From Amborella trichopoda (taxonomy: Eukaryota; Streptophyta; Magnoliopsida; Amborellales; Amborellaceae): 64,000 nucleotides of DNA. Below the pieces are notes generated by a model, which did no database searches, was not told the origin of the DNA, and saw nothing but the letters and a program-made list of their open reading frames with translations. The position numbers and the translations under genes are program-made. This document shows, piece by piece, positions 1 to 12,560 of the stretch. Position 1 is the first letter of the stretch; the number at the start of each line of letters is the position of its first letter. Location of the stretch: assembly GCF_000471905.2 (NCBI RefSeq), contig NW_006499435.1, positions 1,764,316 through 1,828,315 of the forward strand. Reading direction: 5' to 3'.

Positions 1-95
1 TTAGTTACTCTCTCTCTCTCTCTCTCTCTCTAGTTAGTTAGTAGTAAGTAGGTAGTAGTAAGTAATATATAGTATATGTAGTAGTGGTTAGTGTC

Positions 96-148
<53 letters not shown>
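1..148. repeat. CT microsatellites with odd spacer
   Basis: Two CT dinucleotide runs (about 10-31 and 97-148) are separated by a spacer made of TAGT/TAAG-like words. The spacer resembles the doubtful sequence beside the two N gaps at 19199 and 52297, so it may be a consensus error, not real DNA. It lies in the CKX intron that precedes the first visible exon. Confidence 0.8.
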
Positions 149-153
<5 letters not shown>

Positions 154-437
154 TTATGACATTGGTTCGCTGCGAAATGTATTTATTCTTTGCTGAAATT
201 GTTTAGTTGGCCTTCGAGTTTAGTCACAAGTACACTTCCAATTATCTGATTTGAAATTTTTATCACCACCTCTTTTTACTAGAAGTAAATGGTCTCTTCT
301 ATATTGTTCGTTTGTTTTTTTTGAGAGAGGCTTATATTTGATAGTTTTTTTTATACTTTTCTTTTATTTTTCTAGAGAGGGACTTATATTTCATAGTTTT
401 AATGGGATTTCCTGGCAATGAATGGTATCTGTTTCAG

Positions 438-3400
438 GAACAGGGGAAATTGTGAGGTGCTCTCCGAGCAAGAGGGCAGAACTTTTCTATGGGGTTTTAG
501 GAGGGCTTGGTCAATTTGGGATCATAACCAGTGCCAGGATTGTGCTAGAAGATGCACCTCATAAGGTACGTGTCCACCATTCTACAAAAAAAAAAAATTC
601 TATTTCTTTTGCTTTCGCTCCTGCATCGTTAAAACAACCCCATTTAAAGAGAGATTGAATGAGAGTTTGCTGTGGGAGAGAGAGAGAGGGGCTAACGTCT
701 CCCTTTCTTTTAGAGAGAGAGAGAGAGAGAGAGCAATGCATCTGTTTTGTTATTGTTGGAGTGTAACTGTAACCTTTTCCGATACAATCTTGCATCTTCT
801 CTCTCTACAATCTTTCTTTGTACCCACTCATTTTTTACGTTGATTCCTCCCTAAAATAACTCGCTAAAAACCAAGCCGTTTCCCACCCACTGACTCTATT
901 TTAAATCGGTCAGGTGCAACCGGGGTTTGGTGCTTTCTGACAAGCGTCAAAATTTGTTAACTTATGTTAGGTGACGCAATTAGATCTAGGCCGTTGGATG
1001 TTACCACTACCGAGTGGCCTAATTGGGGGCTTAATCTCTATTTAGGACAAAAGCCTAAAACATGTTCACCTGTTTCGAAACTTCTACTTCTTAAACACTG
1101 TTCCAAAAATCAAAACAGACTTGGAAAATGGCCAGGGGCCGCTCCTAGTAACCGGTAAACCGGCTGGTTCACCTAGATTAATCGGGCTGGTCCTGACCTT
1201 GACAACAAGTGTTAGATAAATAAAAATTATTCTAAAAGTATCCAAAGTATTTTTTAAAAAATAATTGAACAAACCACATCCGAATGAAATTAAAAAATAG
1301 TGAAAACATTGGATTTCAAAAAAGGAATATATGTAATGAGACCATTTACCTTTGAAACAAAGTGGTCACAATTGATCTTGACCATTAGGATGGATTTTTT
1401 TTTTTTACAATAAACCATTGGATTTAAAATTTGGTGGCTGCATTTATTTCATTGGTTAAGTTCAAAATTCAATTTTTTGTTTTCAAACTTTGTGATACAT
1501 CCAAACTATCAAATTTCACATATTATGGTTACGGTTGTATGTGATTGTTACCTTTCTATACAAAGAAAAAGTAAAAGGTGCAGTTGGCATACGGATGCAT
1601 ATGTAGGTGTAGAAATAAGATGCACCTTCAAATTTTATCGTGGTATATAATTTTGATGTAAAATGTTCTTAGGATTAGCTCAAAATCTTTTTTTATATCT
1701 AATTATAAAATTTTACATTTAAAAAATGATTAAAATTAAGTAGATCTATGGACGGTAGATAATATGTTGTAAAATGCACTATATCTGAGATTTAAAATCT
1801 TTATATTTTTCATGGTCATAAATCTCGATGTCGAGATGATCGAGATGATCAATCGAAGGGTTTTTCAACATTAAAATTATTTTTTTCGATGGATTTTTGA
1901 AATGCATCAAAAATCCATCCGTAGTTCTACATTATAAGGTTGCATCTTATATAAACTTTTTCGAAAATAGATATACAATCTCCTTAAAACAAAAAAAAAA
2001 AATGCAGTTTCTATAAGGCTGCAACGATATTTGTTGACATTGGGCTGCAGCTCTCTGTTCCGTTCATTTATTTTGATGGTACGGATTTTGCTCACTGCCC
2101 TATACGGCTGCAGCGATATTTGTTGACATTGGGCTGCAGCTCTCTGTTCCGTTCAAGGTACAGATTTTGCTCACTGCCCAATAAGGACTACTTGTAGAAC
2201 TGGGCTCCCGGTTACGTTGGTTGCCCTTTGTCCGGGGTTTAAATTTCAGTTTCTATAGGGCTGCAGCGATATTTGTTGACATTGGGCTGCAGCTCTCATC
2301 TATTTTGATGGTACGGATTTTGCTCACTGCCCTATACGGCTGCAGGGATATTTTTTGACATTTGGCTGCAGCTCTCCGTTCCGTTCATCTATTTTGATGG
2401 TACGGATTTTGCTCACTGCCCAATAAAAACTACTTGTAGAACTGGGCTCCCGGTTACCGTGGTTGCCTTTTGTCGAGGGTTTAAAAAAAGGATGAGTCAA
2501 GCGCGTCCGGCTCCACTCGATAATAACGAGCCGATTCCACACGTAAAATTAGAACCACCCTAATGTTTTCGCATGCCTACCTTATTTCATATTTCATATT
2601 ATATAGGTATTTATATAGTAAAGTTGAATATCTATCTTTCGAAGTGGGATAATTCTCGAACATTATTAATGAAAACGGAATGTAAATATATTCTATTAAT
2701 CAACAACTTATAATCACATTCAACGAGACCTTCGCTATTTCTTTTGACCTCCCAAGGTCGAATCCCCTTGGACGTTACATTTTTGTTGTATATAGTGGTA
2801 TAAATATTTTTGTAAATAATATAAAAAACATAGAACAATAAGAAATAAAAAAGTTCAATTTTTTTATAGCAGTTAATTTTTGTTATATATAGTGGTATAA
2901 TTATTTTTGTAAATAATATGAAAGGTATAAAAAAATAAAAAATAAAATCATGTAATGTACGCATTTTATTAATTTTTACATTGATAACCAAATTTTTTAT
3001 TTTATTTATTAATTTTTACATTATAAATCATGTAATGTACTATTTTTCTTACAGTTGTCAATAATACATTTTAAATTAGATAATATTATAAAATATTTTT
3101 AATTTGTTATTATTTGTCTAATAAAATAAGTATAAAATATAAACTAATAATTATAATTTCATTATATAATATTATAATTAGTTAAGTTGTAATAATTTTG
3201 GATTATAGTTAGTTAGACTGTAATAATTTGGGTTTTTTTAGCGGATTAGGGTTTTTTTTGTCGAAACGAGATTTTAATGATTATTCTTTCATTGATTTAG
3301 TCTACTCTTTATAATAGTCCATGTATAATTATATATTTTATCCATGATAATTCTATGATTTTTCTTTTATGTGATGCAAATTTAATAGTTAACATTAGTT

Positions 3401-6400
3401 TGTACAGAGAAAGAGCATCTCAATATTCACAAATTGATGAAAAAAATGAAAGTTAATAATGTAGTACATTCATTTCTTATTGGATTCCTAAAAGATAATA
3501 TTTATAACGGTTTTTAATACTTTTTTTAAAAAAATTTAAAGCTTAATCCGACCTATTCGGCCGATTCTCGATCCGGATCGTCGATTCGTCGATCCATATG
3601 GATTTTTGAGATGCCCGATCCGAATCACCGTTCCGCTTTTTAAACCATTGCTTTTGTCTTTTCTAAAAAAATTTCTCTCTTATCTTTTCCATGGCCACAG
3701 ATTCCCTTCCACCCATTTAACTCTATGTTCATTCTCGCTCTACATCCTCACTTCCTAAATTCCTTTCCATGCTCACACTCAAGTTTCTCTCTCAACAATG
3801 TTAGCCCTAGTTCAAGCGATTTCTTCATAACAAAATGCCTATGGCTTCTACTACTGTAACCCAAATGTAAGGGATTCCACTTTTCAGCCACTGCAACATT
3901 TGCTGCATGCTGATAACACAATAAAAAAACCTAGAGAGAGAATATTAACAGGTGGGTTTAAAGAAGGAGAGGATGAATCTTTTGTGGCTGTACCAGTAGG
4001 TAAGAGAGAGAAATCACAACACCAAAACAGGGACATGGGAAGAAGAGGGAGATAGAAGTATGTAGATAGAGACAAACAAGAAAACCCTTGGATTAAGGGC
4101 AAATTTATTTGAATCTTCTGGTTTTTGAAGGATCTTTATAAATTTTATATAGGATAAGTTCAAGAATTCTGGTGCATTAATCATGGCAATCTTACAGGAG
4201 ATTCGTTCATCTATTTTCAGTACCTCTGAATTTGCTCAGTTCTTTCAATTCCAAATTTCTTGCAAGTATTTTTCTAAGGATTTTCGTCAACCCTCTTAAA
4301 GGACCCCAAAATTTTCAGAGTAGATAGAGAAAACGGGTTGGGTTCTGGGTATGTAGTTAGGGGTAGAGAGAGAAGATGGGGTTCAGATAATTGGGTTTAT
4401 TAAAGAATGTGTGTCGCTGAGAAGGGATACCAGAGAAAATCAAACTATTATGTACTCTTCTAGATGGTGGCAAGGGTCGTGAGGTGATTTTCCGGCAACC
4501 AGATAAAAGAGAGGAATGTTTTCCGGCAACGAGAAAATAGAGAGGAGAGTGCTCCTAGAAGCTCATTAACTTTTCTGCATAAGAGGGAGAAGAAATGGGG
4601 AAAAAAGTTGGGAATGAAAATGAATGGGAGGGGTAAACGGCGCCTCCCATTTCCCGGTTTTACGTCCACACCGATCAAAACTTATTGACGGCGTAGGAGG
4701 CTGCAGCCCAACCTATTTCACTGAGGCTGCAACGTTATAGAAACATTTTCCTTTAAAAAATCGATTTGTGGCCCAGGGTATTTTAGAAATAATCTAGAAA
4801 AGAAAAAAAAATGTTTAAAAAAATATATATTCATGGCCCAAAACACTTTCCAAACTTTGCCAAAATGATAAAAAACATTCAAAACATATTACAAACAAAT
4901 ACTTATTTTTTGAAATTTTATATTTGTTTTGAATTTTTCTTTAAAATACCAGACTAGACCACCCAAAACTAGCCAAAATCGGATTGGCAAGTGCCCGGTT
5001 CCAGTTTGGCGGACTAATTCCAAGTTGAACCGTCTGAATTTGCGAATACTGATTGATTCTAAACCAATATACTCCTTTAGTTCAGCTTTTTCGGAGAGTT
5101 CGGAACTAGGTCGGCTGGCTCCGAAGTGGCCATTTTAGAAGGAAAAATTAATTAAAAGATATGAAGGTAAATATAAAATGTCCTTCAATTCCTCTGATCA
5201 TTAGGTATATTAAAAGTAAACAAAATTTTACCCCCCTTATGCTTTACTTGTTTTTGTGTTTTTAAAGCTGGTTTTCTCAGCTCATATGAAAGTTTAGGCA
5301 ATTGCATTTGTTGAGTATGTCCTTGTCAAATGACATTGTAATGGGCCGGCAATGTACGTGGTGCTTACTTGGAGTTGGAATTGTTTTATCCTAATTTTCT
5401 GTTGATTGACACTTCACATGTTTGCTTTTCTCTCTCTCTCTCTCTCTAAATGTATTGCAAAGTTTGGTTTTTATGGACGTACTTCAATTATCGACTTCCA
5501 GTAGGTCACTTAACTTGTGTGGAAGTACCAAAGTACCATACATTATTGAAATATGCTCTCCTTCTATTTCTCTCTCTCTCTCTCTTAATATGTGTTTTCT
5601 CTCTCTATTCTCTCTCTCTCCAGTTTCCACTGCTACGAATCAAAGCCACGGGACTGTGTTTTGGTGATATATAAAATATGAGCGCTATTCTGTGTGGGAG
5701 TTGTTCAAATCTATTTTGTAATCACCCACCTATGATTCCTTATCTACTTGGGTTTGGGTTCGGTCAAATAGTTCCAATACACTTTCTGGACACTCTCTCT
5801 CTTCCATACTTTCTTTGTTGCTGATATTGGGACCAACGGGTGGGACTGTTGATTAGTACTTTAGTCAGTCTGGTCCGATAATCAGTTGAAACCACCGATT
5901 GAAAAATTGGTTAAGTAGTTTCTACTCAGCCTCGGCTCTTGCTGAGTTGAGTTGTCCCAAGTTGGGTGTCCAACTCCCTGATATTAAAAAATAAAAAATA
6001 TAAAAAATTCTAAAAAATAAGAACTTCACTTGGGATAGTTTTCTTTATGTTTTTTATCTTTTAGGCAAGGATTGGAAAGTGTTTTTTACCATAAATACTT
6101 ATTTTTAATATTTTCCCCCTTTTTTTGGGTTATTTAAAAAATACCTCAGAGTTGATTTTTTAAAATCTATTTTTTTACTACATTTTTAACGAAGTGTTTT
6201 GTTTAGTCTGACTTTAAATATACATTTCCTATTTTTTGAATTTATTTAATTTTTTTTATAAATTTTTAACCTTTGTTTTCTATTGCTTCGTTACTCAACA
6301 CTACTCGGCCAAGTTACTCGGGCCCACGGCCAATTACTAGGCCCGAGATGCACTTTCTAACACCAGTTGAAACTGAAATTTCGCAAATTTGGGCCTTTCA

Positions 6401-9400
6401 TTCGCGCTTGCAATGGGTTGGATTGGCTTGCTCTTATAAAAATTGATTCAAGGTGTTTGTCCCTCTCACTTGCAGGTAAAATGGGTGCGGGCATTCTATG
6501 ATGATTTTGGGGCTTTTACAGAGGACCAAGAAATGCTGGTTTCAATGGCAGATAAGGTGGATTATGTTGAGGGTTTTATGGTATTAAATGAGCAGTCTTT
6601 GGAAGGTGCTTCCGTTGCCTTTCCCTCACATTTCCACTTTATTGCCTCCAATACCAATAATACCTCCCAAGTTTACTATTGCGTTGAGATTGCGTTTTAT
6701 TATTACTCCCAAAAGGCATCCCATGTGGAAAAGGTACACTTTCACTATCACACTTAAAAGGTTTTTGTCTTGCATTTTCTAAGATTTTGCTCTTGCCCTT
6801 TTTGATGCTACTTTTCCTTTTTGGGACTATCATGTATTATTTGTCGCCATATTCCCAATGTGCTATCGTTGCAACTGCCATTAATCAATGGGAAATTCAT
6901 GAAACCATGATGAATGCCACTGCATTCTCCTATAAATCCATATAGAATAATAGAAGACATCACAAAAAATGTCAAATTTACCCCACACCTCCAATACCTC
7001 TTAAACTTCATCACTAACCCAACATTGTTCTTGCTATTTTTTTTGAAACAAAAGATTAACTTTTTTAGGATGAAAATACCCCTCTAAAACCACATTTTTT
7101 TACCTACTCTCTCTTTGGTAAGGGCTCAAGCTGGCCTGACACACATTTTCGATAGAGACCCAAAGGTGATTGTTGTGCATAAACAACTTTGCTTATTGCG
7201 AAGCCGGTTTGGTACATTGTGATGTGCCAGACCAACTTTAATTGTTTTTGTCATAATTTTTTTTTTTTTACTTTAGCGTGGTTGCAAAAAACGAAGTAGT
7301 ATTGTAATTAATAATGTGGTTTAAAAAGTAAAACCTATTGATTTTATTAATGGGTCTGTTTAAAAAGTTTTGAGTCTAGGTGGTATCCATAATTTCTAAT
7401 AAAAAAAAAAAAGAGTCAAACCCATTGATTTCATTAATAAGTACAAAATATGATTTTTGCTTCCGCTTCTCAAATAATAAATTAGGGTATGAATTGGGCT
7501 TGGGCTTGACCGATAAGACGTTGATATTAACAAAAATACATCTCAAATTCGATTCCTACAACTGAACCATCTACAAATAAATAAATAAATAATAGCTAAG
7601 GATAATTCTGCAATTTGACTTCCATAAGTAGCCCAAGTCAAAGGATACATTTTTCCAATCTGATCTGGATTTCAAAACCCGAATATACTCTTCCATAAAA
7701 AAATTTGGTTAGAATTAGTTTGGCTCGACTTTAGTGGTCACAGCGGAACAATGACTATATTAACTTAACTAGTTTGGTTCTAAATTTGTCACGTGTTTTT
7801 TAATAAAAGTTTCATTTAAAATTCCAAACGCAAATGAGGCCGAATACCACGCGATCATAATTGTGGCATTTTTGTATATTATGTAAAATACTCTAAAAAG
7901 TCCACATTATTGATATTTTAGTTGCTTTTACCACTTCAATAATATTTTTCAAGGTACCCAGTTATTTTAATGATATTTTTATATTTATTATTAATGCCCT
8001 AAAAAATGTGTATCGGGAATTGTTCATCCGAATTGGGAATCGGTGGGACTAGCCCAATTAGAATGAGAATCGGTCCGATTTTGATAGACTCACCCAGTTA
8101 TGTCTGAGTAATCAGTTAGTCTCTAGGAATCAAACTATCCTGATAAGTCGAATTGATGGTTTCCACCAAATTTTCTTTGCACTGTTTTTCAATTTTTAAA
8201 TTTTGTCAAATATGAAAAATGTTGTTTAAATTTATTTGAACTGGAGAATAGGTCCAATCTGGCCCAGATCAGCAATCTAGAACAGTCAAGTGATTGACCT
8301 ATCCGGCATCCCGATCTTGGCTTTAAAACACTGCTTGTTACTGAGTTCTTGCGTTGATATGAGCTCTTCGAGAATTGTAAACACACACTTGAATACTGCA
8401 TTCTGCCTCGTATGCTTCTATTTCCTGGTGATTCTTGTTGTTTTGGTTAGAAATTGACTCCTTTTTCCTTTTTGATTTCTTTCACAGGTTGCAAAGGAGA
8501 CACTACGAAAGCTAGACTGCATCCCCTCTCTTGTGTATGAAACGGAGGTGTCCTACTTTGATTTCTTGAACCGCGTGAGTGCCGAAGAGGCAAACCTTCG
8601 GGCTCGTGGTTTGTGGGAGGTGGCTCACCCATGGCTCAATATGTTTGTGCCAAGGTCCCAAATAAAGGCCTTCAAAGACCTCCTACTGCAAACCATATCA
8701 CCAGACCATTTTGAGGGGCCAATCCTTATCTATCCAATTCGAAGAGACAAGTAAGCCCCTCGCATCTTTCCCGTATACTTTCTGACACCATAGTAAGGGT
8801 GGCAATGGGCCGAGTCACCACAAATAGAGGTTGCCCCGGGGCCTCTTTGGCTCTATGAGGGTGGGCTGGTCCGATTGGGATTAGGTTGGGCTAGGGCCAT
8901 GCCTTGCCCAGCTCATTGCCCACTCTATATTATAGTCTCTATATTATAGTTAGGGATGAAATGGATTCTCAAGCCATTTTAAGAATTATTGACACCAAAA
9001 TTACATCTTATGATAAAATTCGTCGGTGCACATTATCTTAATTGTTTAGGGTTACAACCTTATGCAAACCACACCTGTGTAATTTTTACTACATGCCTCA
9101 ATGAAGTGCACGCACTAAAACTGTCTTCTCGATTTGATAATTAAAATAAAATAAAAGTTAAAGAGTAATATGCACTCTCTACCATCTGATCAACATTTGT
9201 CTTGAGAGTGCCAACGTTTTGGTGACAATTTCACGTACACATATATACACATGCATATATGTATGTATGCATGTATGTATGTTTTGACAGGAAAGATCAA
9301 ATCAGGTCTGGTCCTACCGGGTTAGGTCTGATTTGGGGTGGACTTCACTCTAACCTGACCCATTTACGGCCTCAAGCATGAGTGAGGGCCTATGCTATGC

Positions 9401-11632
9401 GCAATCCCAAAACTTTAGGGTTAAGGTCTTGAGGAGAGTGGTGGGGGACCATGAAACCTAAATGATTGGGCATCTCAACTTGGGTGTTGTTTTATTGTTA
9501 AGCTTTTTAGGGGCCTTTATCGATGGACTATCCCTTTTTGAATCTCGGAGATGGGCACCTTTGTAATGATTTGGGGTTTTTTCTTTATTAATGAAGTGAT
9601 TCCCCTGGTTTTTAGGCCAATTTATAACAAAGGCCTTTCTATGCTGTGAAATTCATCCCTGGTCCAATTATTATAATAATCGTTATTGTAATGAAGTGCT
9701 CATATGACTTCTCAAAAATAAAGCCATGGAGAAGATGGCCTTTCTAGTTAAGGGTTAGGAGCTGGGAACCCCTCTTAACTGGCTGAAAAGGAATTTCTCA
9801 AATGATTAATTTTGGATTTAGATCCAATTCCCGTTCCATCTCATTCTTCCATGAAGAATTAGAATTTGGCCAAAAGATATTCGACTCCCACATGAGTAGA
9901 ATGTTCATGTACTCACTTCCATAAAGCCCCACATAGAATTACTTTTAGGACCTCAAATTTTGGATATGGAACCTCTTCAACCCATAGATTAACTTCAATA
10001 AAAAAATTCTTAATTGCACCCACTATGTACTTGTAAAAAATTGTCTCAAGATTGAATAGAAACCATCCAATTCTTAGATGGTGGGATCTAAGTATTACAA
10101 AACTCAAATTTTTCATTTCTTTAAAAGGATCATCTAGTAATTTTATATGGTTCCCAAAATTTCAAATTGAAAAAATACTCCCAAATAGTTCTTTAGATTG
10201 AGGGAGTAAAAGTAAACGATAGCCCAGAGAAAGCATAGTACATGTGCTCTTAAAATTGTATTCTTGAAAAAACAATAGAATTGTATTTTTGGGAAAGGAA
10301 ATGAGCAACATGGACCTTAAGACCATTGTTTAATAATCGCGTCTCTGACTCGAGAATCATCTGCATCGAAACGAATCGTGAGGCTAGCAATTCCTTGACA
10401 ATAAAAACCATATTACCTAGCCCGACTTGGGAACGGCCGAGTCAAACTGGGTAAGGTTTTGGTGAGTCCACCGACTCGCTTATTCATATGAGTCCTCTAT
10501 CCAAAATCCATCCTAGAGATAGATTTTGGATCTAAAAGTTTATGAATTGATAATCTCAGCATTGGTCAAAATGCATATTAAAAAGGAGAATAAATTTTTA
10601 AACATAATAAAATTTTGTGATCTTTTATTAACCCCGTTCATTCCGGGTTTACGGGGGCCACCATTTTTCCATGTGCATTTCAAGATGGAGGTGGGATGTG
10701 TAAAGGAACACACCACACATGTAGAAGTGCGTTCTCACACACATAAACAATTTGCAAAGATATATTTTTTTTGGGAAATTTGCGAAGATTTTTTTTTTTG
10801 AGAAAGGGGCTGGGGTTGTGATGGTATCACCCCTGTACCTTAGTCACCACATTGTGGTTTTCATTTCCACCGACACCACTTTACTGACACCTTCAAAAAA
10901 TAACCCCTATTTGAAAATATGGGTAGGAGTGATTTCCCTGCCGAATTACCCAAAAACAATTTAATTTGCCATGGATTTGTTACCAAAAAAAATTCCCATC
11001 TCTCCCTCTTAAACTTGCTCTTAACCGTGTGTTTTTCTTGGATTTATTGCGCATAGGTGGAATGGAAACACATCAGCTGGTAAACCCTGAATTACCTAAA
11101 AACAATTTAATTTGCCAAGATGGATTTGTTACCAAAAATTATCATCTCTCCCTCTAAAACTTGCTCTTTACCATGTGTTTTTCTTGGATTTATTGCACAT
11201 AGGTGGAATGGAAACACATCAGCTGTTTTACCAGAAGATAAAGAGAACATTCTTTACATAGTGGGCATGCTAAGGTCAGCCTCTCCTCAATGTGTATCAG
11301 AATCTCCATGCCTTCAATCCTATCTACAGCAAAACAACAAGATCACAGAAGGGGCCACCTCCATCTCCTTACATTCAAATTCCAAAATTCAAATTGCAGA
11401 CCCCAACGGTCAAGATCATGAACTTGAGACGATTTCTGGATCCGATAGCCTGAAGCGGTCGGACCTTGGTGGGAAACTGTATTTGTCATATTACTCTGAG
11501 GAGGAGCACTGGAAGAAACATTTTGGTGGGAAATGGGAGAGATTTTTGGCGCGAAAGAAGATGTTTGATCCGCTCCAGATACTAGCTCCAGGGCAAAGAA
11601 TTTTTAAGAGGAAATACAGTGCGCATTTATGA
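438..11632 (+). CDS. CKX: Cytokinin oxidase/dehydrogenase, 3' four exons (5' end outside window)
   Basis: Flavoenzyme that cleaves the N6 side chain of cytokinins and so inactivates them. Exons seen: 438-565, 6476-6733, 8488-8750, 11203-11632, all with AG/GT borders and compatible phases (enters in phase 1; an AA|G lysine is split over the last junction), giving about 358 residues. Exon 1 of the visible set carries the conserved [18 protein letters not shown]; the second has DYVEGF; the third has [14 protein letters not shown] and GPILIYP; the last has the C-terminal signature [14 protein letters not shown] before TGA at 11630. The N-terminal signal or targeting region and the covalent FAD-binding segment are not in the window, so cell location cannot be judged. 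Odd points: a first intron of 5.9 kb full of repeats, a tandem duplication over the last acceptor, and a stretch between LRSA and HFGGKW about 30 residues longer than I expect for the family. The family call is firm; the paralogue is not. Confidence 0.94.
1575..1962 (+). mobile_element. MITE family A copy (CKX intron)
   Basis: AT-rich non-coding repeat that closely matches 34104-34475: the same order of blocks, from GCACCTTCAAATTTTATC through CATCTCGATGTCGAGATG to CTTATATAAACTTTT. The left end differs from other family members and may be truncated or replaced. Confidence 0.7.
1999..2490. repeat. Nested tandem repeat with GGCTGCAG blocks
   Basis: At least four copies of a block of roughly 75-95 bp (GCTGCAGCGATATTTGTTGA, then GTTCCGTTC, then GATTTTGCTCACTGCCC). 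A longer period adds a segment with ACTGGGCTCCCGGTTAC, seen at about 2195 and 2440. It sits at the left end of a possible 2.7-kb element, whose other end at 4700-4755 carries an inverted GGCTGCAG-containing sequence. Confidence 0.75.
2008..4755. mobile_element. Possible Mutator-like element with TIR-like ends
   Basis: The left end reads GTTTCTATAAGGCTGCAACG and later TTGGGCTGCAGC. The reverse complement of the right end reads GTTTCTATAACGTTGCAGCC and later TTGGGCTGCAGC. This inverted match at the two ends of a 2.7-kb stretch suggests one element. The interior has AT-rich sequence to about 3650, then 3660-4680, a less AT-rich stretch with polypurine runs that looks like genic leader DNA but has no recognisable coding region. 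No clear 9-bp target duplication was found (TCCTTAAAA and TCCTTTAAAA occur nearby). Confidence 0.4.
3541..3652. mobile_element. hAT-like end with GATCCG/GATTCG island
   Basis: A dense cluster of degenerate GATCCGG/CGATTCG words ends at CTTTTTAAACCATTG, the right-end signature shared with the hAT-type elements at 39915 and 53561. No matching left end was found, so this copy is probably truncated. Confidence 0.5.
4950..5140. repeat. Degenerate hAT-like island in CKX intron
   Basis: Less AT-rich sequence with repeated CGGTT, CGGAC and TCGGA words inside an AT-rich intron, resembling the internal parts of the hAT-like copies elsewhere in the window. Ends are not defined. Confidence 0.35.
5860..6360. 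repeat. Degenerate hAT-like islands around AT-rich core
   Basis: Two less AT-rich islands (about 5860-5985 and 6300-6360) with CGGTC, CCGATT and CTCGGCC words flank an AT-rich centre. The layout matches the subterminal islands of the hAT-type element at 39915-41267. Terminal repeats were not resolved. Confidence 0.35.
8000..8333. mobile_element. hAT-like MITE in CKX intron, right end clear
   Basis: Repeated GAATCGG/CGGTCCGAT words around an AT-rich core, ending in GGCTTTAAAACACTG. This is the inverted form of the CAGTGTTTTAAAA end. The left end and target duplication were not found. Confidence 0.5.
8794..8932. mobile_element. Small hAT-like MITE with GGGTGGCAATGGG end
   Basis: The left end TAAGGGTGGCAATGGGC and right end CTCATTGCCCACTC are roughly inverted. 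GGGTGGCAA-type ends are common in plant hAT elements. It lies just after the third visible CKX exon. A short direct repeat of CTATATTATAG follows at 8923-8949. Confidence 0.5.
10324..10510. repeat. Degenerate hAT-like copy in CKX intron
   Basis: It begins CATTGTTTAATAATCGC, similar to the hAT-type ends, then contains GACTCGAGAATC, CGAATCGTGAGG and CCGACTCGC words. No right end or target duplication was found. Confidence 0.35.
10802..10960 (+). repeat. Short dispersed repeat, copy 1
   Basis: Matches 33128-33305 in block order: a GGTTGTGATGGTATCACCCC-type start, then ACCACATTGTGGTTTTCA, then a CCCTGCCGAATTACCC end with an A-rich tail. It could be a SINE, but I do not see clear Pol III A and B boxes. 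The duplicated CKX splice-acceptor unit starts at its 3' end. Confidence 0.5.
10943..11225 (+). repeat. 137-bp tandem duplication spanning the last CKX acceptor
   Basis: Copy 1 is 10943-11079 and copy 2 is 11089-11225, at a spacing of 146. Each has GAATTACC, the pyrimidine tract, the acceptor CATAG, and the first 23 bases of the last exon (GTGGAATGGAAACACATCAG and on). Copy 2 leads into the open exon. From copy 1 the reading continues [10 protein letters not shown] and then stops. Copy 1 is also followed by a GGTAAAC donor-like sequence. Confidence 0.9.
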
Positions 11633-12099
11633 ATTTTTGTTTAGCTTTTTTTCTTTTTACTTTTATTGGGGAGGGGGGAGAGGAAGTTTGTGTTTTAAAT
11701 CCATTTATGGGTATATGGGCTGTTGTACAGAGAGGAGAAGGGGAAAGTAAATGTTACAGAGCTCAAGGTCTTCTGCCCCATGTTTTTTTCTCTCTTTTCA
11801 ATATAGCTAAAGGACCCCAGTTTTCGCATGGCCTCACATCCCCGAGAATCCCTTCTTTTAGCATAAATTGGAATTGTTAACTTATTAGATACCAAATTGG
11901 ATCGTTTGGGATGAGAGTCACAAAGTTCAAGATTTATTTTTTTTTTGGAACTTTATGTCTAATCGATGACATTTTTACAAACACTCATTATGATATCTAT
12001 GGGACAAAAATAATTGTGACCTCATTATATAAAAAGTAAACAGTCTCTTTGTAAACAATTGTGCATAAATTTTGCATTATTTTTAAACCAAACAGTGAT
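11633..12099. other. CKX 3' flank
   Basis: Probable 3' UTR followed by AT-rich sequence. No further gene, and no clear canonical polyadenylation signal, was recognised. Confidence 0.5.
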
Positions 12100-12560
12100 T
12101 TCATGGAATAGTTGTATTATAATATGATACAATAACGTTTAAAAACCTTGTTAAGGTTATTTGTTTGATCCCGTATTTTGAAATATATACTCTTTTCATT
12201 CTAATGAACACACAAAAAATTAAAATTTGAAAATACAATTTAGAAAGTATTTTTTAGCTCAATCAACATAGAATGTTCATTTTGATGAGATGCTTAGATC
12301 TAAGCTCTAAAAGGATTTTTTCTTTTCTAGTTTTTTAGATGGCTATGTTAAGAAATAAAAAAATGATTTTGAGTTTGTCAAGGTTCGTTGTTGGAGGAGA
12401 ATCCTTTTGACCATATCTAGGAGTTCAAATTGAATTATTTTTCTTGGGATTGATTATTGATATGAAAAAAGTGTATGTGTAAAATTTTAAATCATACAAA
12501 TACTACAAATATGATTTTCTAGAAATGTGGTTGCATTATTATATGATACTACCGTTGTCT
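12100..12560. mobile_element. MITE family C, copy 1
   Basis: Related over its whole length to 26708-27335: TTCATTCTAATGAACA, GATGCTTAGATCTA and GACCATATCTAG occur in the same order. The ends (AGTTGTATTATAATATGATAC and TTGCATTATTATATGATAC) are imperfect inverted repeats. Non-coding. Confidence 0.6.

Noticed and set aside
2740..2775. GGTCGAATCCCC resembling a tRNA or SINE B box
   Set aside because: No matching A box, stems or anticodon arm could be folded around it.
2632..2991. 119-residue minus-strand ORF
   Set aside because: Extremely AT-rich, Phe/Ile/Tyr/Lys composition, no domain; chance ORF in an intron repeat.
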